64,000 nucleotides of DNA from Solirubrobacteraceae bacterium. GTDB lineage: Bacteria; Actinomycetota; Thermoleophilia; Solirubrobacterales; Solirubrobacteraceae. Positions 33,959 through 43,926 of the stretch are shown here, piece after piece; within the stretch, counting starts at the first letter, position 1, and every line of letters begins with the position of its first letter. The stretch lies in NCBI GenBank assembly GCA_030447505.1, contig JAUJOT010000001.1, forward strand, positions 657,992 to 721,991, read 5' to 3'. A model generated the notes under the pieces. That model saw nothing but the letters and a program-made list of their open reading frames with translations, had not been told where the DNA came from and did no database searches. Both the position numbers and the translations under genes were made by a program.

Positions 33959-35052
33959 TGACGATGGCGTATCGCCCACTTCTGCCGATTCAGCAGTGCG
34001 TCGAGCGCTTGGAGTTGATCTTCCCGCGCGCCGCCTTCGACACCGTGCTTTCCTCGCCGGGGGCCGGCGCAGCGGTCGCCGCAATGCTCTATGTCGATGC
34101 AGTCGTCCGCGACGACGACCCGATGCCGACCGACGCGCGCTGGGCGCGCCCCACCACCTGCCTGTGGCTCAGCGAAGAGGCGTACGCGCGCCAGGACGCG
34201 GCGTCCCGGACGGAGTACTACGAGGCAGCCGTCGGCGCCCGAGCAAAGGGGCAGGTCGAGGCGCTGCACCAGCAATGGGGGCATCCGCACAAGCCCTTGT
34301 ATGGGGACAACACGCGGGAAACGCTGCGCGACGAGACATTCCCCGCATGGCTAGACCACGGCGCTCTCCGTGTCCGCCCTGGCGTGAAGACGACAAGCCC
34401 CGCGCCGCGCTGGGCGCTTACGGCGTCTTTCGCCGACCTCTTCCATCCGGCTTTCCAGGGCGATGCTCTGCTCACCGCTATAGACGGATGGCGTGACGCG
34501 CACATGACACCTGGCGCCCGTCTCAAGGCGCTCACAGCGCATCAGCGCGCGCAGACGGCGCACGAAGTCCAACTGCGCCTGCCGAATGGCGTTCAGCGCG
34601 CGCTCGAGCCGGGAGAAGCCTCGGTGATTCTCAAGGGAGTGATCGAGGAGTGGGCGCCTGCGCGCTTGGTCGATCCCGTGGTGCTCACCGTCTCCGAGCC
34701 GGGCGACAAGGTGTATATGGCCGACAGCAAGACGCTCGCGCAACTCGGTCTCCAGATCGACCAGACGACGCTCCTGCCTGACGCGGTAATCGTCGATATC
34801 GGGCAAGAGCCCCCGACCTTCTGGGTCGTCGAGGCGGTTGCAACTGATGGCCCTGTCACCGAGGACCGAAAGCGTGCGCTCCTGCACTGGGCAACGAGCC
34901 AGCGCATTCCTGAAGGGGCGTGCGAGTTCTTGTCGGCCTTCGGCTCGCGGAACAGCCCCCCGGCTCGCCGCCGTCTCAAGGACGTAGCGAGCGGCACCTT
35001 CGCTTGGTACGCCGACGAGCCGACGCACGAGCTGGCCTGGTACGAGCTTTAG
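33958..35052 (+). CDS. BsuBI/PstI-family type II restriction endonuclease
   Basis: C-terminal GDKVYMADSKTLAQLGLQID...LPDAVIVDIGQEPPTFWVVEAVATDGPVTEDRKRALL...FAWYADEPTHELAWYEL matches the BsuBI/PstI REase pattern; start overlaps MTase stop. Confidence 0.88.
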   Translation: MTMAYRPLLPIQQCVERLELIFPRAAFDTVLSSPGAGAAVAAMLYVDAVVRDDDPMPTDARWARPTTCLWLSEEAYARQDAASRTEYYEAAVGARAKGQVEALHQQWGHPHKPLYGDNTRETLRDETFPAWLDHGALRVRPGVKTTSPAPRWALTASFADLFHPAFQGDALLTAIDGWRDAHMTPGARLKALTAHQRAQTAHEVQLRLPNGVQRALEPGEASVILKGVIEEWAPARLVDPVVLTVSEPGDKVYMADSKTLAQLGLQIDQTTLLPDAVIVDIGQEPPTFWVVEAVATDGPVTEDRKRALLHWATSQRIPEGACEFLSAFGSRNSPPARRRLKDVASGTFAWYADEPTHELAWYEL

Positions 35053-35094
35053 CGCGTGCTCGCCGAGCTGCAGTCCGCGGCGTAGCCACGCGTG

Positions 35095-35763
35095 TCACTC
35101 CCGGCGGCTCGGGCAGATCCGCCGCAGCGCGCACTCCCGGCACGCCGGGCGCTGCGCGTGGCAGGTCCTGCGCCCGTGCCGCAAGAGGTTCACGTGCAAC
35201 TCGAGCTCGGCGCCCGGCGGCGTCAGCGCGAGCATCGCGTCGTGCAGCTCGCGAGACGGCGCCTTCGGGCGCAGCAGCCCGAGCCGCGTCCCCACCCGCG
35301 AGACGTGCGTGTCGACCGGCACGTCGCGCAGGCCGAACGAGAACAGCAGCACGCAGGCGGCGGTCTTGCGCCCCACGCCCGGCAGCGCGCACAGGTACTC
35401 CTGCGACTGCACCACAGGCGCCGAGCGCATCCACTCGAGGTCGAGCGGGTCGCCGATCGCGCGCAGGATCGCCTGGATGCGCGCCGACTTCACCTTCGAG
35501 ATGCCGCCCGGCCTGATCGCCTCCTCGATCTCCTCGAGCGGCGCGTCGCGGACAGCCTGCCAGGTCGGGAAGCGCTCGCGCAGGCGCAGGTACGCGACGT
35601 CGCGGTTGCGGTCGTTCGTCGACTGCGACAGCACGGTCAGCACGAGCTCCGCGATCGCATCTCCGTGCGGGGCGGCGACAGGCACGCCGTAGACCTCCGC
35701 GAGGCGCGCACGGATCCGCGCGACGCGCGCGCGGGAGGGCCGCCGCCAGTCGCAGCGGCTCAC
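35095..35763 (-). CDS. Endonuclease III / HhH-GPD base-excision glycosylase
   Basis: LVLTVLSQSTNDRNRDVAY, LCALPGVGRKTAACVLLFSFG, VDTHVSRVGTRLGL, C-terminal Cys cluster. Confidence 0.92.
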   Translation of the reverse strand: MSRCDWRRPSRARVARIRARLAEVYGVPVAAPHGDAIAELVLTVLSQSTNDRNRDVAYLRLRERFPTWQAVRDAPLEEIEEAIRPGGISKVKSARIQAILRAIGDPLDLEWMRSAPVVQSQEYLCALPGVGRKTAACVLLFSFGLRDVPVDTHVSRVGTRLGLLRPKAPSRELHDAMLALTPPGAELELHVNLLRHGRRTCHAQRPACRECALRRICPSRRE

Positions 35764-36668
35764 TCCAGCGCGCCCCAGCGCTCGCACGCGCGCGCGGCTT
35801 GCTCGGCGGCTTCGGGCAGCGCCGCAGCGAGCGCCGAGGGGTAGTAGTCGGTCTGGCCGAGCCGCGCGATCAGCAGCCCGAGGAAGACGTCGCCCGCGCC
35901 GACCGTGCTGCGCAGCAGCTTCGCCGGCTGCGCACGCACGTCGAGCCGCATCCCCTTCGCGCGCAGGATCGCGCCGCCGACGCCGCGCGTGACGATGACG
36001 TGCTGCGCGCCGGCCGCCAGCAGCGACGCGGCCGCCGCCTCGGGATCGCTCTCGCCGGTCATCAGCCGCGCCTCGGCCTGGTTGCACTTGACGAGAAACG
36101 CCCCCGGCACGCAGGCGCCCGCCGCCATTGCGGCGCGACCCGGGTTGCGGCGCCAGCGCTGCAGGCGCAGGTTCGGGTCGAAGACGATCGGGCGTCCGAG
36201 CTCGAGTGCGCGCTCGCGCGCCGCCATCGTCAGCTGCGCCTCGGCCTTGCGGACGAGCGTGTTGGAGGTGAAGAACAGCGCGTCGCACGTCGTGACCGCG
36301 TCGAGCAGGCGCCCGGCGAGCGCGTCGACGGTCGCCGCGATCGCGTCGCCGTAGAGCTGCCAGGTCGGCTCGCCGCGCTCGTCGACGGTGACGAAGGCGA
36401 CCGCCGTCGCGCAGCCGGCTGCGAGGCCGAACCAGCGCAGGTCGACGCCCGCGGCGGCGAGCCGGTCGCGCAGCCACGCGCCCCACGGATCGTCGCCCGC
36501 GCCGCCGCCGAGCGCGACGGCTGCGCCATGGCGAGCGGCGGTCGCGGCGACGTTCGCGCTGACGCCGCCGGGCGATGGCACGAAGGCGTCCGCGTCGGCG
36601 AGCGAGCTGACCGGACGGCGGCAGATGAGGTCCACGAGGGCCTCGCCGAAGCAGAGTGTCCGCACCAC
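35760..36668 (-). CDS. PfkB-family carbohydrate kinase
   Basis: CFGEALVDLI, PSPGGVSANVAATAARHG, TVGAGDVFLG. Confidence 0.93.
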   Translation of the reverse strand: MVRTLCFGEALVDLICRRPVSSLADADAFVPSPGGVSANVAATAARHGAAVALGGGAGDDPWGAWLRDRLAAAGVDLRWFGLAAGCATAVAFVTVDERGEPTWQLYGDAIAATVDALAGRLLDAVTTCDALFFTSNTLVRKAEAQLTMAARERALELGRPIVFDPNLRLQRWRRNPGRAAMAAGACVPGAFLVKCNQAEARLMTGESDPEAAAASLLAAGAQHVIVTRGVGGAILRAKGMRLDVRAQPAKLLRSTVGAGDVFLGLLIARLGQTDYYPSALAAALPEAAEQAARACERWGALE

Positions 36669-36692
36669 TCCGTGAGGCTATCTTCCGCGACG

Positions 36693-37505
36693 GTGCCCGC
36701 GCTGTCCCAGGAGACCGTCGAGATCGACGACCAGCCCGTCTTCCTGCGCCGCGCAGGCGACGAGCAGTCGCCGATCGTCTACCTGCACGGGATCCCGACG
36801 AGCTCGTTCGACTGGCTCTCGCCGCTCGCGCTGGGCGGCGGCATCGCGGTCGACCTGCCCGGCTACGGACGCAGCGGCAAGCGCGGCGACCTCGACTACT
36901 CGCTGGCGGGACACGTGCGCTTCCTCGACCGGCTGCTCGACGAGCTCGACCTCGACCGGGTGCGGCTGTGCATGCACGACTGGGGCGCCGCGATCGGACT
37001 CGCGTGGGCCGGCGAGCAGCCCGAACGCGTGCAGCGGCTCGTCGCGATCAACGCCGTCCCGCTGCTGGCGGGCTTTCGCTGGCGCGGTCCGGCGCGGCTC
37101 GTGCGGACTCCGTTCGTCGGGCCGATCGCCGTCGGCGCGGCGACGAAGCGCGTCCTGCGTCATGTCTCGCGACGCGCGTCGGCGGGCAGGGGGCCGATGC
37201 CCGAGCCGTTCGTCGCGAGCGTCGCCGACAACTTCGACCTGGGAACCGCGAGAGCGACGCTGCAGCTGCTGCGCAGCGCATCGCCCGAGCTGCTCGCGCA
37301 GGCCGGCGCGAAACTCGGCGCGATCACGGCGCCCGCGCTCGTCCTGTGGGGCCGCCACGACCCGTACATCCCGGCGCGGTTCGGCGCGGGGTACGCCGCG
37401 ACGCTCGGCGACGCGACGCTCGAGGTCGTCGAGAACGCCGGGCACTGGCCGTGGATCGACCAGCCCGAGCTCGCCGCGCGGATCGTCGAGCACCTCAGCG
37501 ACTGA
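36693..37505 (+). CDS. Alpha/beta hydrolase (haloalkane dehalogenase-like)
   Basis: VYLHGIPTSSFDW, VDLPGYGRSGK, LCMHDWGAAIGLAWA (nucleophile Asp elbow HDWG), GHWPWIDQPE. Confidence 0.92.
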   Translation: MPALSQETVEIDDQPVFLRRAGDEQSPIVYLHGIPTSSFDWLSPLALGGGIAVDLPGYGRSGKRGDLDYSLAGHVRFLDRLLDELDLDRVRLCMHDWGAAIGLAWAGEQPERVQRLVAINAVPLLAGFRWRGPARLVRTPFVGPIAVGAATKRVLRHVSRRASAGRGPMPEPFVASVADNFDLGTARATLQLLRSASPELLAQAGAKLGAITAPALVLWGRHDPYIPARFGAGYAATLGDATLEVVENAGHWPWIDQPELAARIVEHLSD

Positions 37506-37524
37506 GTCCTGCGAGGGTTGCGGC

Positions 37525-39048
37525 GTGCGCCGCGCGATCCTGATTCCGTCCCTCGTCGCAGCGCTCGGCGCCGCGCTCTACCTGCTCGTCGCGCCGCCCA
37601 GCGCCGATCTCGCCGCTCAGGAGTACCGCGCCGATCTCGGGCTCGTGCTGTGGAACAACGGCTGGTACGCCGGTCATCACACGCCCGGCTACAGCCTCCT
37701 CTCCCCGCTGCTGGGCGGCACGCTCGGCGTGCGCCTGGCCGGCGCGCTCGCGGCGGTCGCGGCGGCGGCGCTGTTCGCGCCGCTCGCCCACCGCCACTGG
37801 AGCGATCCGCGCGCCGCCGCTGCGGCGGCGCTGTGGTTCGCCGCCGGCACGGCCGCTGTGCTGCTGACCGGCCGGCTGACGTTCCTGCTCGGCGTCGCGA
37901 TCGGCCTCGGCGCGCTGCTCGCGCTGGCGCACGACCGGCGCGCGCTCGCCGCGGTGCTCGCGCTGCTGACGACGCTGGCGAGCCCGGTCGCCGGGCTGTT
38001 CGTCGCGCTCGGCGTGGTCGCCTGGGCGCTCGCCGGACGAGAGCGCCGGCGCTCGGGCGCCGCGATCGCGGTCGCGGCGCTCGCGCCCGTCGCGATCATG
38101 CTCGCGCTGTTTCCGCAGGGCGGCAGCGAGCCGTTCGTCGCCTCGGCGTTCTGGCCCGCCCTCGCCGCGACGTTGCTCGTCGCGGCGTTGCTGCCGGCCG
38201 GCGAGCGCACGCTGCGGATCGCAGCGCTGCTGTACGCCGTCGCGCTCGTCATGGCGTTGGCGATCGCGACCCCGCTCGGCGGCAACGCGAGCCGCCTGGG
38301 CGCGCTCGCGGCGGGCCCGATCCTGCTGGGCGCGCTGGTCGGCCGCCGCAGCTCGCTGCTGCTCGCCGCGCTGGCCGCGGCGTTCGCGTACTGGCCGCTG
38401 TACCCCGCCGTGCGCGACGTCGTTCGCGCCGCCGGCGACCCGTCCCTGCAGGCTAGCTACTACGCGCCGCTGCTCGGGTACCTGAGCTCGCGCCCCGCAG
38501 ACGGCGGCTTCCGGATCGAGATCCCCTTCACGCAGAACCACTGGGAGGCGCGTCACGTCGCGCCCCAGATCCCGCTCGCGCGCGGGTGGGAGCGCCAGCT
38601 CGACCGCCGCCTCGGCGCGCTCTTCTACGACGGCAGCCTCGACGCGTCGAGCTATCGCGCCTGGCTCGACAGCCGCGCCGTCGCCTACGTCGCGGTGCCC
38701 GACGTCCCGCTCGACGACGCCGGCCGCGACGAGGCGCGGCTGATCGATGCCGGTCTCCCATATCTGCGCGAGGTCTGGAGCGACGGGCACTGGCGCGTCT
38801 ACGCCGTCAGGCGACCGAAGCCGCTCGCCGACGGCGCGACCGCAACCCTCAGCGCCGACGGCATCGCGCTGCGCGCGCAGCGCGCAGGCGACGTGCTCGT
38901 CCGCGCGCACCACACGCGCTGGTGGCGCGTGACCAGCGGTCGCGCGTGCGTCCACGCGGCAGCGGGCGGGCAGACCAGGGTTCGGGTCCTGAGACCGGGC
39001 ACGGTGCGCATCCGGGCGCGCCTGATCGGCTCCCCCTGCCGGCGCTGA
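37525..39048 (+). CDS. Multi-TM membrane protein, possible GT-C-like fold
   Basis: About 10 hydrophobic segments; GLVLWNNGWYAGHHTPGYSLLSPLL periplasmic loop; soluble C-terminus. Confidence 0.7.
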   Translation: MRRAILIPSLVAALGAALYLLVAPPSADLAAQEYRADLGLVLWNNGWYAGHHTPGYSLLSPLLGGTLGVRLAGALAAVAAAALFAPLAHRHWSDPRAAAAAALWFAAGTAAVLLTGRLTFLLGVAIGLGALLALAHDRRALAAVLALLTTLASPVAGLFVALGVVAWALAGRERRRSGAAIAVAALAPVAIMLALFPQGGSEPFVASAFWPALAATLLVAALLPAGERTLRIAALLYAVALVMALAIATPLGGNASRLGALAAGPILLGALVGRRSSLLLAALAAAFAYWPLYPAVRDVVRAAGDPSLQASYYAPLLGYLSSRPADGGFRIEIPFTQNHWEARHVAPQIPLARGWERQLDRRLGALFYDGSLDASSYRAWLDSRAVAYVAVPDVPLDDAGRDEARLIDAGLPYLREVWSDGHWRVYAVRRPKPLADGATATLSADGIALRAQRAGDVLVRAHHTRWWRVTSGRACVHAAAGGQTRVRVLRPGTVRIRARLIGSPCRR

Positions 39049-39167
39049 GGACTCCTCTGCCGAGGGTGTCGCGCAGCGGGCTGCGCGCGGCTGCTGTGGC
39101 TGCTTGCACCCGAAACGGCCAAACCCCGGAACGGGGTGCAGATCTCTCGTAACATGCACGAGCCCTC

Positions 39168-39989
39168 ATGTCCGCCCGCCTCAGCACGGTTCAGGCGCGC
39201 CTCCTGCCGCACGGCCCACTGGACGTCGTGCGCCAGGTCGTGCTGTTCGTCGCCGCCTACCAGCTCTACCGCCTCGTGCGCGGCCTGGCCGACGACCCGG
39301 GATCGGCGACCGCCGCGTTCGCGAACGCGCGCGACCTGATCCACGCCGAGCAGGCGCTCAACATCTTCATCGAGCCGTCGCTACAGGCGTTTGCGGCCGG
39401 CCAGGACTGGCTGCTGGACGGCGCCTCCTGGATGTACATCAACGCGCAGACCTCGATCAGCCTCGGCGCCCTCACGTGGCTGTACCTCTTTCGCAACGCG
39501 AGCTTCTACTTCGTGCGCAACATGTTCCTCGTCGCGTTCGGCCTGGCGCTGATCGGCTACACCGTCTTTCCGACGGCACCGCCGCGCTTCTTCCCCGAAT
39601 GGGGCTTCTTCGACGCCGTCTCTGACTTCACCGGGCTCGCGCAGGACAGTGTGACGATCAACGAGCTCTTCAATCCATACGCCGCGGTGCCGTCGATGCA
39701 CGTCGGCTTCGCGCTCATGATCAGCGTCCCGCTCGCGCGGCTCGTGCGCTGGCGCGCGCTGAAGATCTTCTGGGCGATCTATCCGCTGATCGTCGTGTTC
39801 GTCATCGTCGTGACCGCCAATCACTTCATCGCCGACGCCGTCCTCGGCGCCGTCGCAGCGGGCCTCGGCGCGCTCGCGGCACGAGCTCTGGGCCGAGCGC
39901 GACCGCAGGCGTGGGCGTTCGAGCCCACGCCGCCGCGCGAGCCGGCGGTCCTCCCCGCGTCGGCGGCAGAGGCGACGGCGCAGCCTTGA
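39168..39989 (+). CDS. PAP2-superfamily membrane phosphatase
   Basis: [16 protein letters not shown] and [16 protein letters not shown] motifs. Confidence 0.9.
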   Translation: MSARLSTVQARLLPHGPLDVVRQVVLFVAAYQLYRLVRGLADDPGSATAAFANARDLIHAEQALNIFIEPSLQAFAAGQDWLLDGASWMYINAQTSISLGALTWLYLFRNASFYFVRNMFLVAFGLALIGYTVFPTAPPRFFPEWGFFDAVSDFTGLAQDSVTINELFNPYAAVPSMHVGFALMISVPLARLVRWRALKIFWAIYPLIVVFVIVVTANHFIADAVLGAVAAGLGALAARALGRARPQAWAFEPTPPREPAVLPASAAEATAQP

Positions 39990-40645
39990 GGCCGGCCGAC
40001 ACGAGAACGCCGCCGCCGCCGCAGCCGGATCCCGCCCGCCCCCGCGAACCTCTCCGGCGCTCGCGCCCGCGGCCCGGCGGCAACCGCCTCGAGGTCCTGC
40101 GCGACCGGCTGATCGCGTCACGCCTGACGCCGAACCAGATCTCGATGGCCGGCTTCACGCTCAACGTGGTCGCCGCCGTGCTCGTCTGGCAGCACGAGTT
40201 CTTCATCGGCGGGGTCGTGTTCATCGTCGGATCGCTGTGCGACACGCTCGACGGCGGCTACTCGCGCATGTCCGGCAAGGGCACGCCGTTCGGCGCCTTC
40301 CTGGACTCGACGCTCGACCGCATCGTCGAGGGCATCGTGCTGACCGCGGTCGCCGCGACCTTCACCGAGCGCGGCGACGAGCTCGCCGTCGCGGCGGTCG
40401 TCGTGGCCGTGATGTCGTCGCTCGTCGTGTCCTACACCCGCGCGCGCGCCGAGGCGCTCGGCGTCGAGTGCAAGGTCGGCATCGCCGACCGGCTCGTGCG
40501 CGTCGTCATCCTGTCCGCGGGCCTCGTGTTCGCGGACCTCGGCGCACTCGAGCCGTCGGTTTACGTTCTCGCCGCCCTGTCAACGATCACCGTCGTGCAG
40601 CGCATCCTGCACGTCCGCCGCCAGCTCGCGCAGGCACCGCTGTAA
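39986..40645 (+). CDS. CDP-alcohol phosphatidyltransferase
   Basis: [31 protein letters not shown] start overlaps upstream stop. Confidence 0.9.
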   Translation: MRPADTRTPPPPQPDPARPREPLRRSRPRPGGNRLEVLRDRLIASRLTPNQISMAGFTLNVVAAVLVWQHEFFIGGVVFIVGSLCDTLDGGYSRMSGKGTPFGAFLDSTLDRIVEGIVLTAVAATFTERGDELAVAAVVVAVMSSLVVSYTRARAEALGVECKVGIADRLVRVVILSAGLVFADLGALEPSVYVLAALSTITVVQRILHVRRQLAQAPL

Positions 40646-40657
40646 CGAGCCATCCCG

Positions 40658-40676
40658 CGCGGGTGTATGACCCGCG
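40658..40676. promoter_or_regulatory. Inverted repeat CGCGGGT-gtatg-ACCCGCG upstream of ino1
   Basis: Perfect 7-bp arms between 40645 and the ATG at 40708. Confidence 0.45.
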
Positions 40677-40707
40677 AACGCAGAGACGAAAAGGAAGCGA
40701 ACCCGAC

Positions 40708-41916
40708 ATGACTCCCAGCAACGGCAACGGCAACGGCGCCGCCTCCACCAACGGCGCTGCGCGCTACCAGCAGGACAAGGTGCGCGTCGCGATCGTCGGC
40801 GTCGGCAACTGCGCGTCGGCCTTCGTGCAGGGCGTCGAGTACTACAAGAACGCCGACCCCGACCAGGACGTGCCGGGCCTGATGCACGTCGACCTCGGCG
40901 GCTACCACATCTCCGACATCGAGTTCACGGCTGCCTTTGACATCGACAGCACGAAGGTCGGCAAGGATCTCGGGCAGGCGATCCACGCCGGTCAGAACAA
41001 CACGATCCAGTTCGCCGAGGTCCCCAGCGAGCTCGGTGTCGAGGTCCACCGCGGGATGACCCACGACGGCCTCGGCAAGTACCTCAAGCAGAAGATCGAG
41101 AAGGCACCGGGCGAGACGGCCGACATCGTCCAGATCCTCAAGGACACGCACACCGACGTCGTCGTCTCCTACCTGCCCGTCGGATCCGAGGACGCGACGA
41201 AGTGGTACGTCGAGCAGGTGCTCGACGCCGGCTGCGGCTTCGTGAACTGCATCCCGGTCTTCATCGCGCGCGAGGACTACTGGAACAAGCGCTTCAAGAA
41301 GGCCGGCCTGCCGATCGTCGGCGACGACATCAAGTCCCAGGTCGGGGCGACGATCGTGCATCGGTCGCTCGCGCGCCTGTTCCACGACCGCGGCGTGAAG
41401 CTGATGCGAACGTCGCAGCTCAACGTCGGCGGCAACATGGACTTCTACAACATGCTCGAGCGCGAGCGCCTGGAGTCCAAGAAGATCTCCAAGACCAACG
41501 CGGTCACCTCGATCATGGACCACGAGCTGCCGGCCGACGACGTCTACATCGGCCCGTCGGACTACGTGCCGTGGCTGACGGACCGCAAGTGGGCGCACAT
41601 CCGCCTGGAGGGCAACTCCTTCGGCGACGTGCCGCTGACGGCCGAGCTCAAGCTCGAGGTCTGGGACTCGCCGAACAGCGCCGGCATCGTGATCGACGCC
41701 GTGCGCTGCTGCAAGCTCGCGCTCAACCACGGGCTCAGCGGTCAGCTCGACGGCCCGTCCTCGTACCTGATGAAGTCGCCGATGAACCAGCGCCCCGACG
41801 ACGAGGCGCACGCGGCGACGGAGGCCTTCATCGCGAAGTACACGCGCAAGCCGGGCACCGAGGCGGAGGCGCAGCCTTCGGACCCGGCGAACACGCAGGC
41901 CGGGCGCACGCTGTAG
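40708..41916 (+). CDS. ino1: Inositol-3-phosphate synthase
   Basis: [31 protein letters not shown]-like [42 protein letters not shown] aaggaag upstream. Confidence 0.96.
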   Translation: MTPSNGNGNGAASTNGAARYQQDKVRVAIVGVGNCASAFVQGVEYYKNADPDQDVPGLMHVDLGGYHISDIEFTAAFDIDSTKVGKDLGQAIHAGQNNTIQFAEVPSELGVEVHRGMTHDGLGKYLKQKIEKAPGETADIVQILKDTHTDVVVSYLPVGSEDATKWYVEQVLDAGCGFVNCIPVFIAREDYWNKRFKKAGLPIVGDDIKSQVGATIVHRSLARLFHDRGVKLMRTSQLNVGGNMDFYNMLERERLESKKISKTNAVTSIMDHELPADDVYIGPSDYVPWLTDRKWAHIRLEGNSFGDVPLTAELKLEVWDSPNSAGIVIDAVRCCKLALNHGLSGQLDGPSSYLMKSPMNQRPDDEAHAATEAFIAKYTRKPGTEAEAQPSDPANTQAGRTL

Positions 41917-42017
41917 GCCGCGCCCGCGTGAGCGACGTTCGTCCCGACCGCGAGAAGCCGTCGTCGTCCGTGCGCCAGCCGTCCGCCCGGGCGCCGCACG
42001 CGGCGTAGGATCTTGTC

Positions 42018-43862
42018 ATGAGCACGGACGACAGCAGCACCCGGAGCCAGACGACCGCAGTGCCGCAGCCACAGACGCCGGGCGCGGCGCGTGCACGCAC
42101 CGTCGCGACGCTCGCGCTCGGCGCCGCCGCTCGCCACAGCGCCACCGCGATGCGCTATCCGCAGGACGGCGGCTGGAGCCGCACCTCCTATGCCGAGCTT
42201 GGCGCCGAGGTGCGCGCCGTCGCCAAGGGCCTGATCGCCCTCGGCGTGGCGCCAGGCGACCGCGTCGCGATCCTCTCCAACACGCGCATGGAGTGGACGC
42301 TCGCGGACTTCGGCGCGATCTGCGCCGGCGCGGTCGTCGTCCCCGTGTACCAGACCAACTCGCCGGAGGAGTGCGAGTACGTCCTCGATCACTCGGGCGC
42401 CACGGTGCTCTTCGCCGAGGACGAGGGGCAGCTCGCCAAGCTCGCGGAGGTCCGCGAAGCCCTGCGCGGCCTGCGCCACGTGATCCGCTTCGAGGGCGAG
42501 GGCGGCGAGGCGATGACGCTCGCGCAGCTGCGCGCCGCCGGCGCCCAGGTCTCCGACGCCGATTTCGACGCCCGCGTCGACGCGATCGGCTCCGACGACG
42601 TCGCGACGATCGTCTACACCTCGGGCACGACCGGCCTGCCCAAGGGCTGCATGCTGACGCACGGCAACGTCTGCTCGGACGTCGACGGGATCCGGCAGCG
42701 CGTCGAGTTCGTGCCCGGCGAGGACGTCGTCTACGTCTTCCTGCCGCTCGCGCACGTGCTGACGCGGATCGTGCAGCTCGTCACCGTCGACGCCGGCGCC
42801 GAGCTGGCCTACTGGCGCCGCGACCCGAAGAAGATCGTCGAGGACGTGCAGGTCATCAAGCCGACGCACCTGCCGTCGGTGCCGCGCATCTTCGAGAAGA
42901 TCCACGCCGCGGCGACGGCGAAGGCCGACGCCGCGGGAGGCGTCAAGGCAAAGCTCTTTCACTGGGCGGTCGCCGTCGGGCGCGAGGTCGGCCGCCGCGA
43001 CGACCGTGGCGGACGTCCGGGCCTGATCCTCAAGGCCCAGCATGCGCTCGCCGACAAGCTCGTGCTGCACAAGATCCGCGACCTGTTCGGCGGGCGCGTG
43101 AAGCTCGCGCTGTCGGGCGCCGCGCCGATCGACATCGAGATCCTGGAGTTCTTCCGCGCCGCCGGCATCTGGGTGCTGGAGGGCTACGGCATGACGGAGA
43201 CCTGCGCCGTCGAGACGCTCAACACGATCGAGGAGCACAGGTTCGGCACGGTCGGGCGACCGCTGCCGGTCTGCACTGTGAAGATCGCCGACGACGGCGA
43301 GGTGCTGATGGGCGGCCCGAACATCTTCAAGGGCTACTACGAGAACGAGCAGGCCACGCGGGAGACGCTCGTCGGCGGGTGGCTGCACTCGGGCGACCTC
43401 GGCGAGCTCGACGCCGACGGCTACCTGAGCATCACCGGCCGCAAGAAGGACCTCATCATCACGTCGAGCGGCAAGAACATCTCGCCCTCGAACATCGAGA
43501 ACGCGCTCAAGCTGTGCCGCTGGATCTCGCAGGCCGTGGTGTACGGCGACCGGCGGCCGTACCTGACCGCGCTGCTGACGCTCGAGCCCGACGAGGCGGG
43601 CGCGCTCGCCGAGCAGGTCGGTGCTGCGTCGCAGGATCCGGCCGCGCTCGCGCGGGACCCGGCCGTGCGGGCCGAGCTGCAGGCGGCCGTCGACGAGGCC
43701 AACAGCAAGTTCGCGCGCATCGAGCAGGTCAAGAGGTTCGCGGTGCTCGAGCGCGACCTCTCGCAGGAGGACGAGGAGCTGACGCCGACGCTGAAGGTCA
43801 AGCGCAACGTCGTCTACGCGCGCTACCAGGACGACTTCACCCGGCTCTACGAGGACGGCTGA
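42018..43862 (+). CDS. Long-chain acyl-CoA synthetase (AMP-forming)
   Basis: TIVYTSGTTGLPKGCMLTHGN, LEGYGMTETCAVETLN, LHSGDLGELDADGYLSITGRKKDLIITSSGKNISP. Confidence 0.96.
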   Translation: MSTDDSSTRSQTTAVPQPQTPGAARARTVATLALGAAARHSATAMRYPQDGGWSRTSYAELGAEVRAVAKGLIALGVAPGDRVAILSNTRMEWTLADFGAICAGAVVVPVYQTNSPEECEYVLDHSGATVLFAEDEGQLAKLAEVREALRGLRHVIRFEGEGGEAMTLAQLRAAGAQVSDADFDARVDAIGSDDVATIVYTSGTTGLPKGCMLTHGNVCSDVDGIRQRVEFVPGEDVVYVFLPLAHVLTRIVQLVTVDAGAELAYWRRDPKKIVEDVQVIKPTHLPSVPRIFEKIHAAATAKADAAGGVKAKLFHWAVAVGREVGRRDDRGGRPGLILKAQHALADKLVLHKIRDLFGGRVKLALSGAAPIDIEILEFFRAAGIWVLEGYGMTETCAVETLNTIEEHRFGTVGRPLPVCTVKIADDGEVLMGGPNIFKGYYENEQATRETLVGGWLHSGDLGELDADGYLSITGRKKDLIITSSGKNISPSNIENALKLCRWISQAVVYGDRRPYLTALLTLEPDEAGALAEQVGAASQDPAALARDPAVRAELQAAVDEANSKFARIEQVKRFAVLERDLSQEDEELTPTLKVKRNVVYARYQDDFTRLYEDG

Positions 43863-43926
43863 CCGCAGCGCGCAGCTCGCGACGTCGCGATCGCCGCCAC
43901 CCGACGACTCCCTATCCTCAGCAGTC

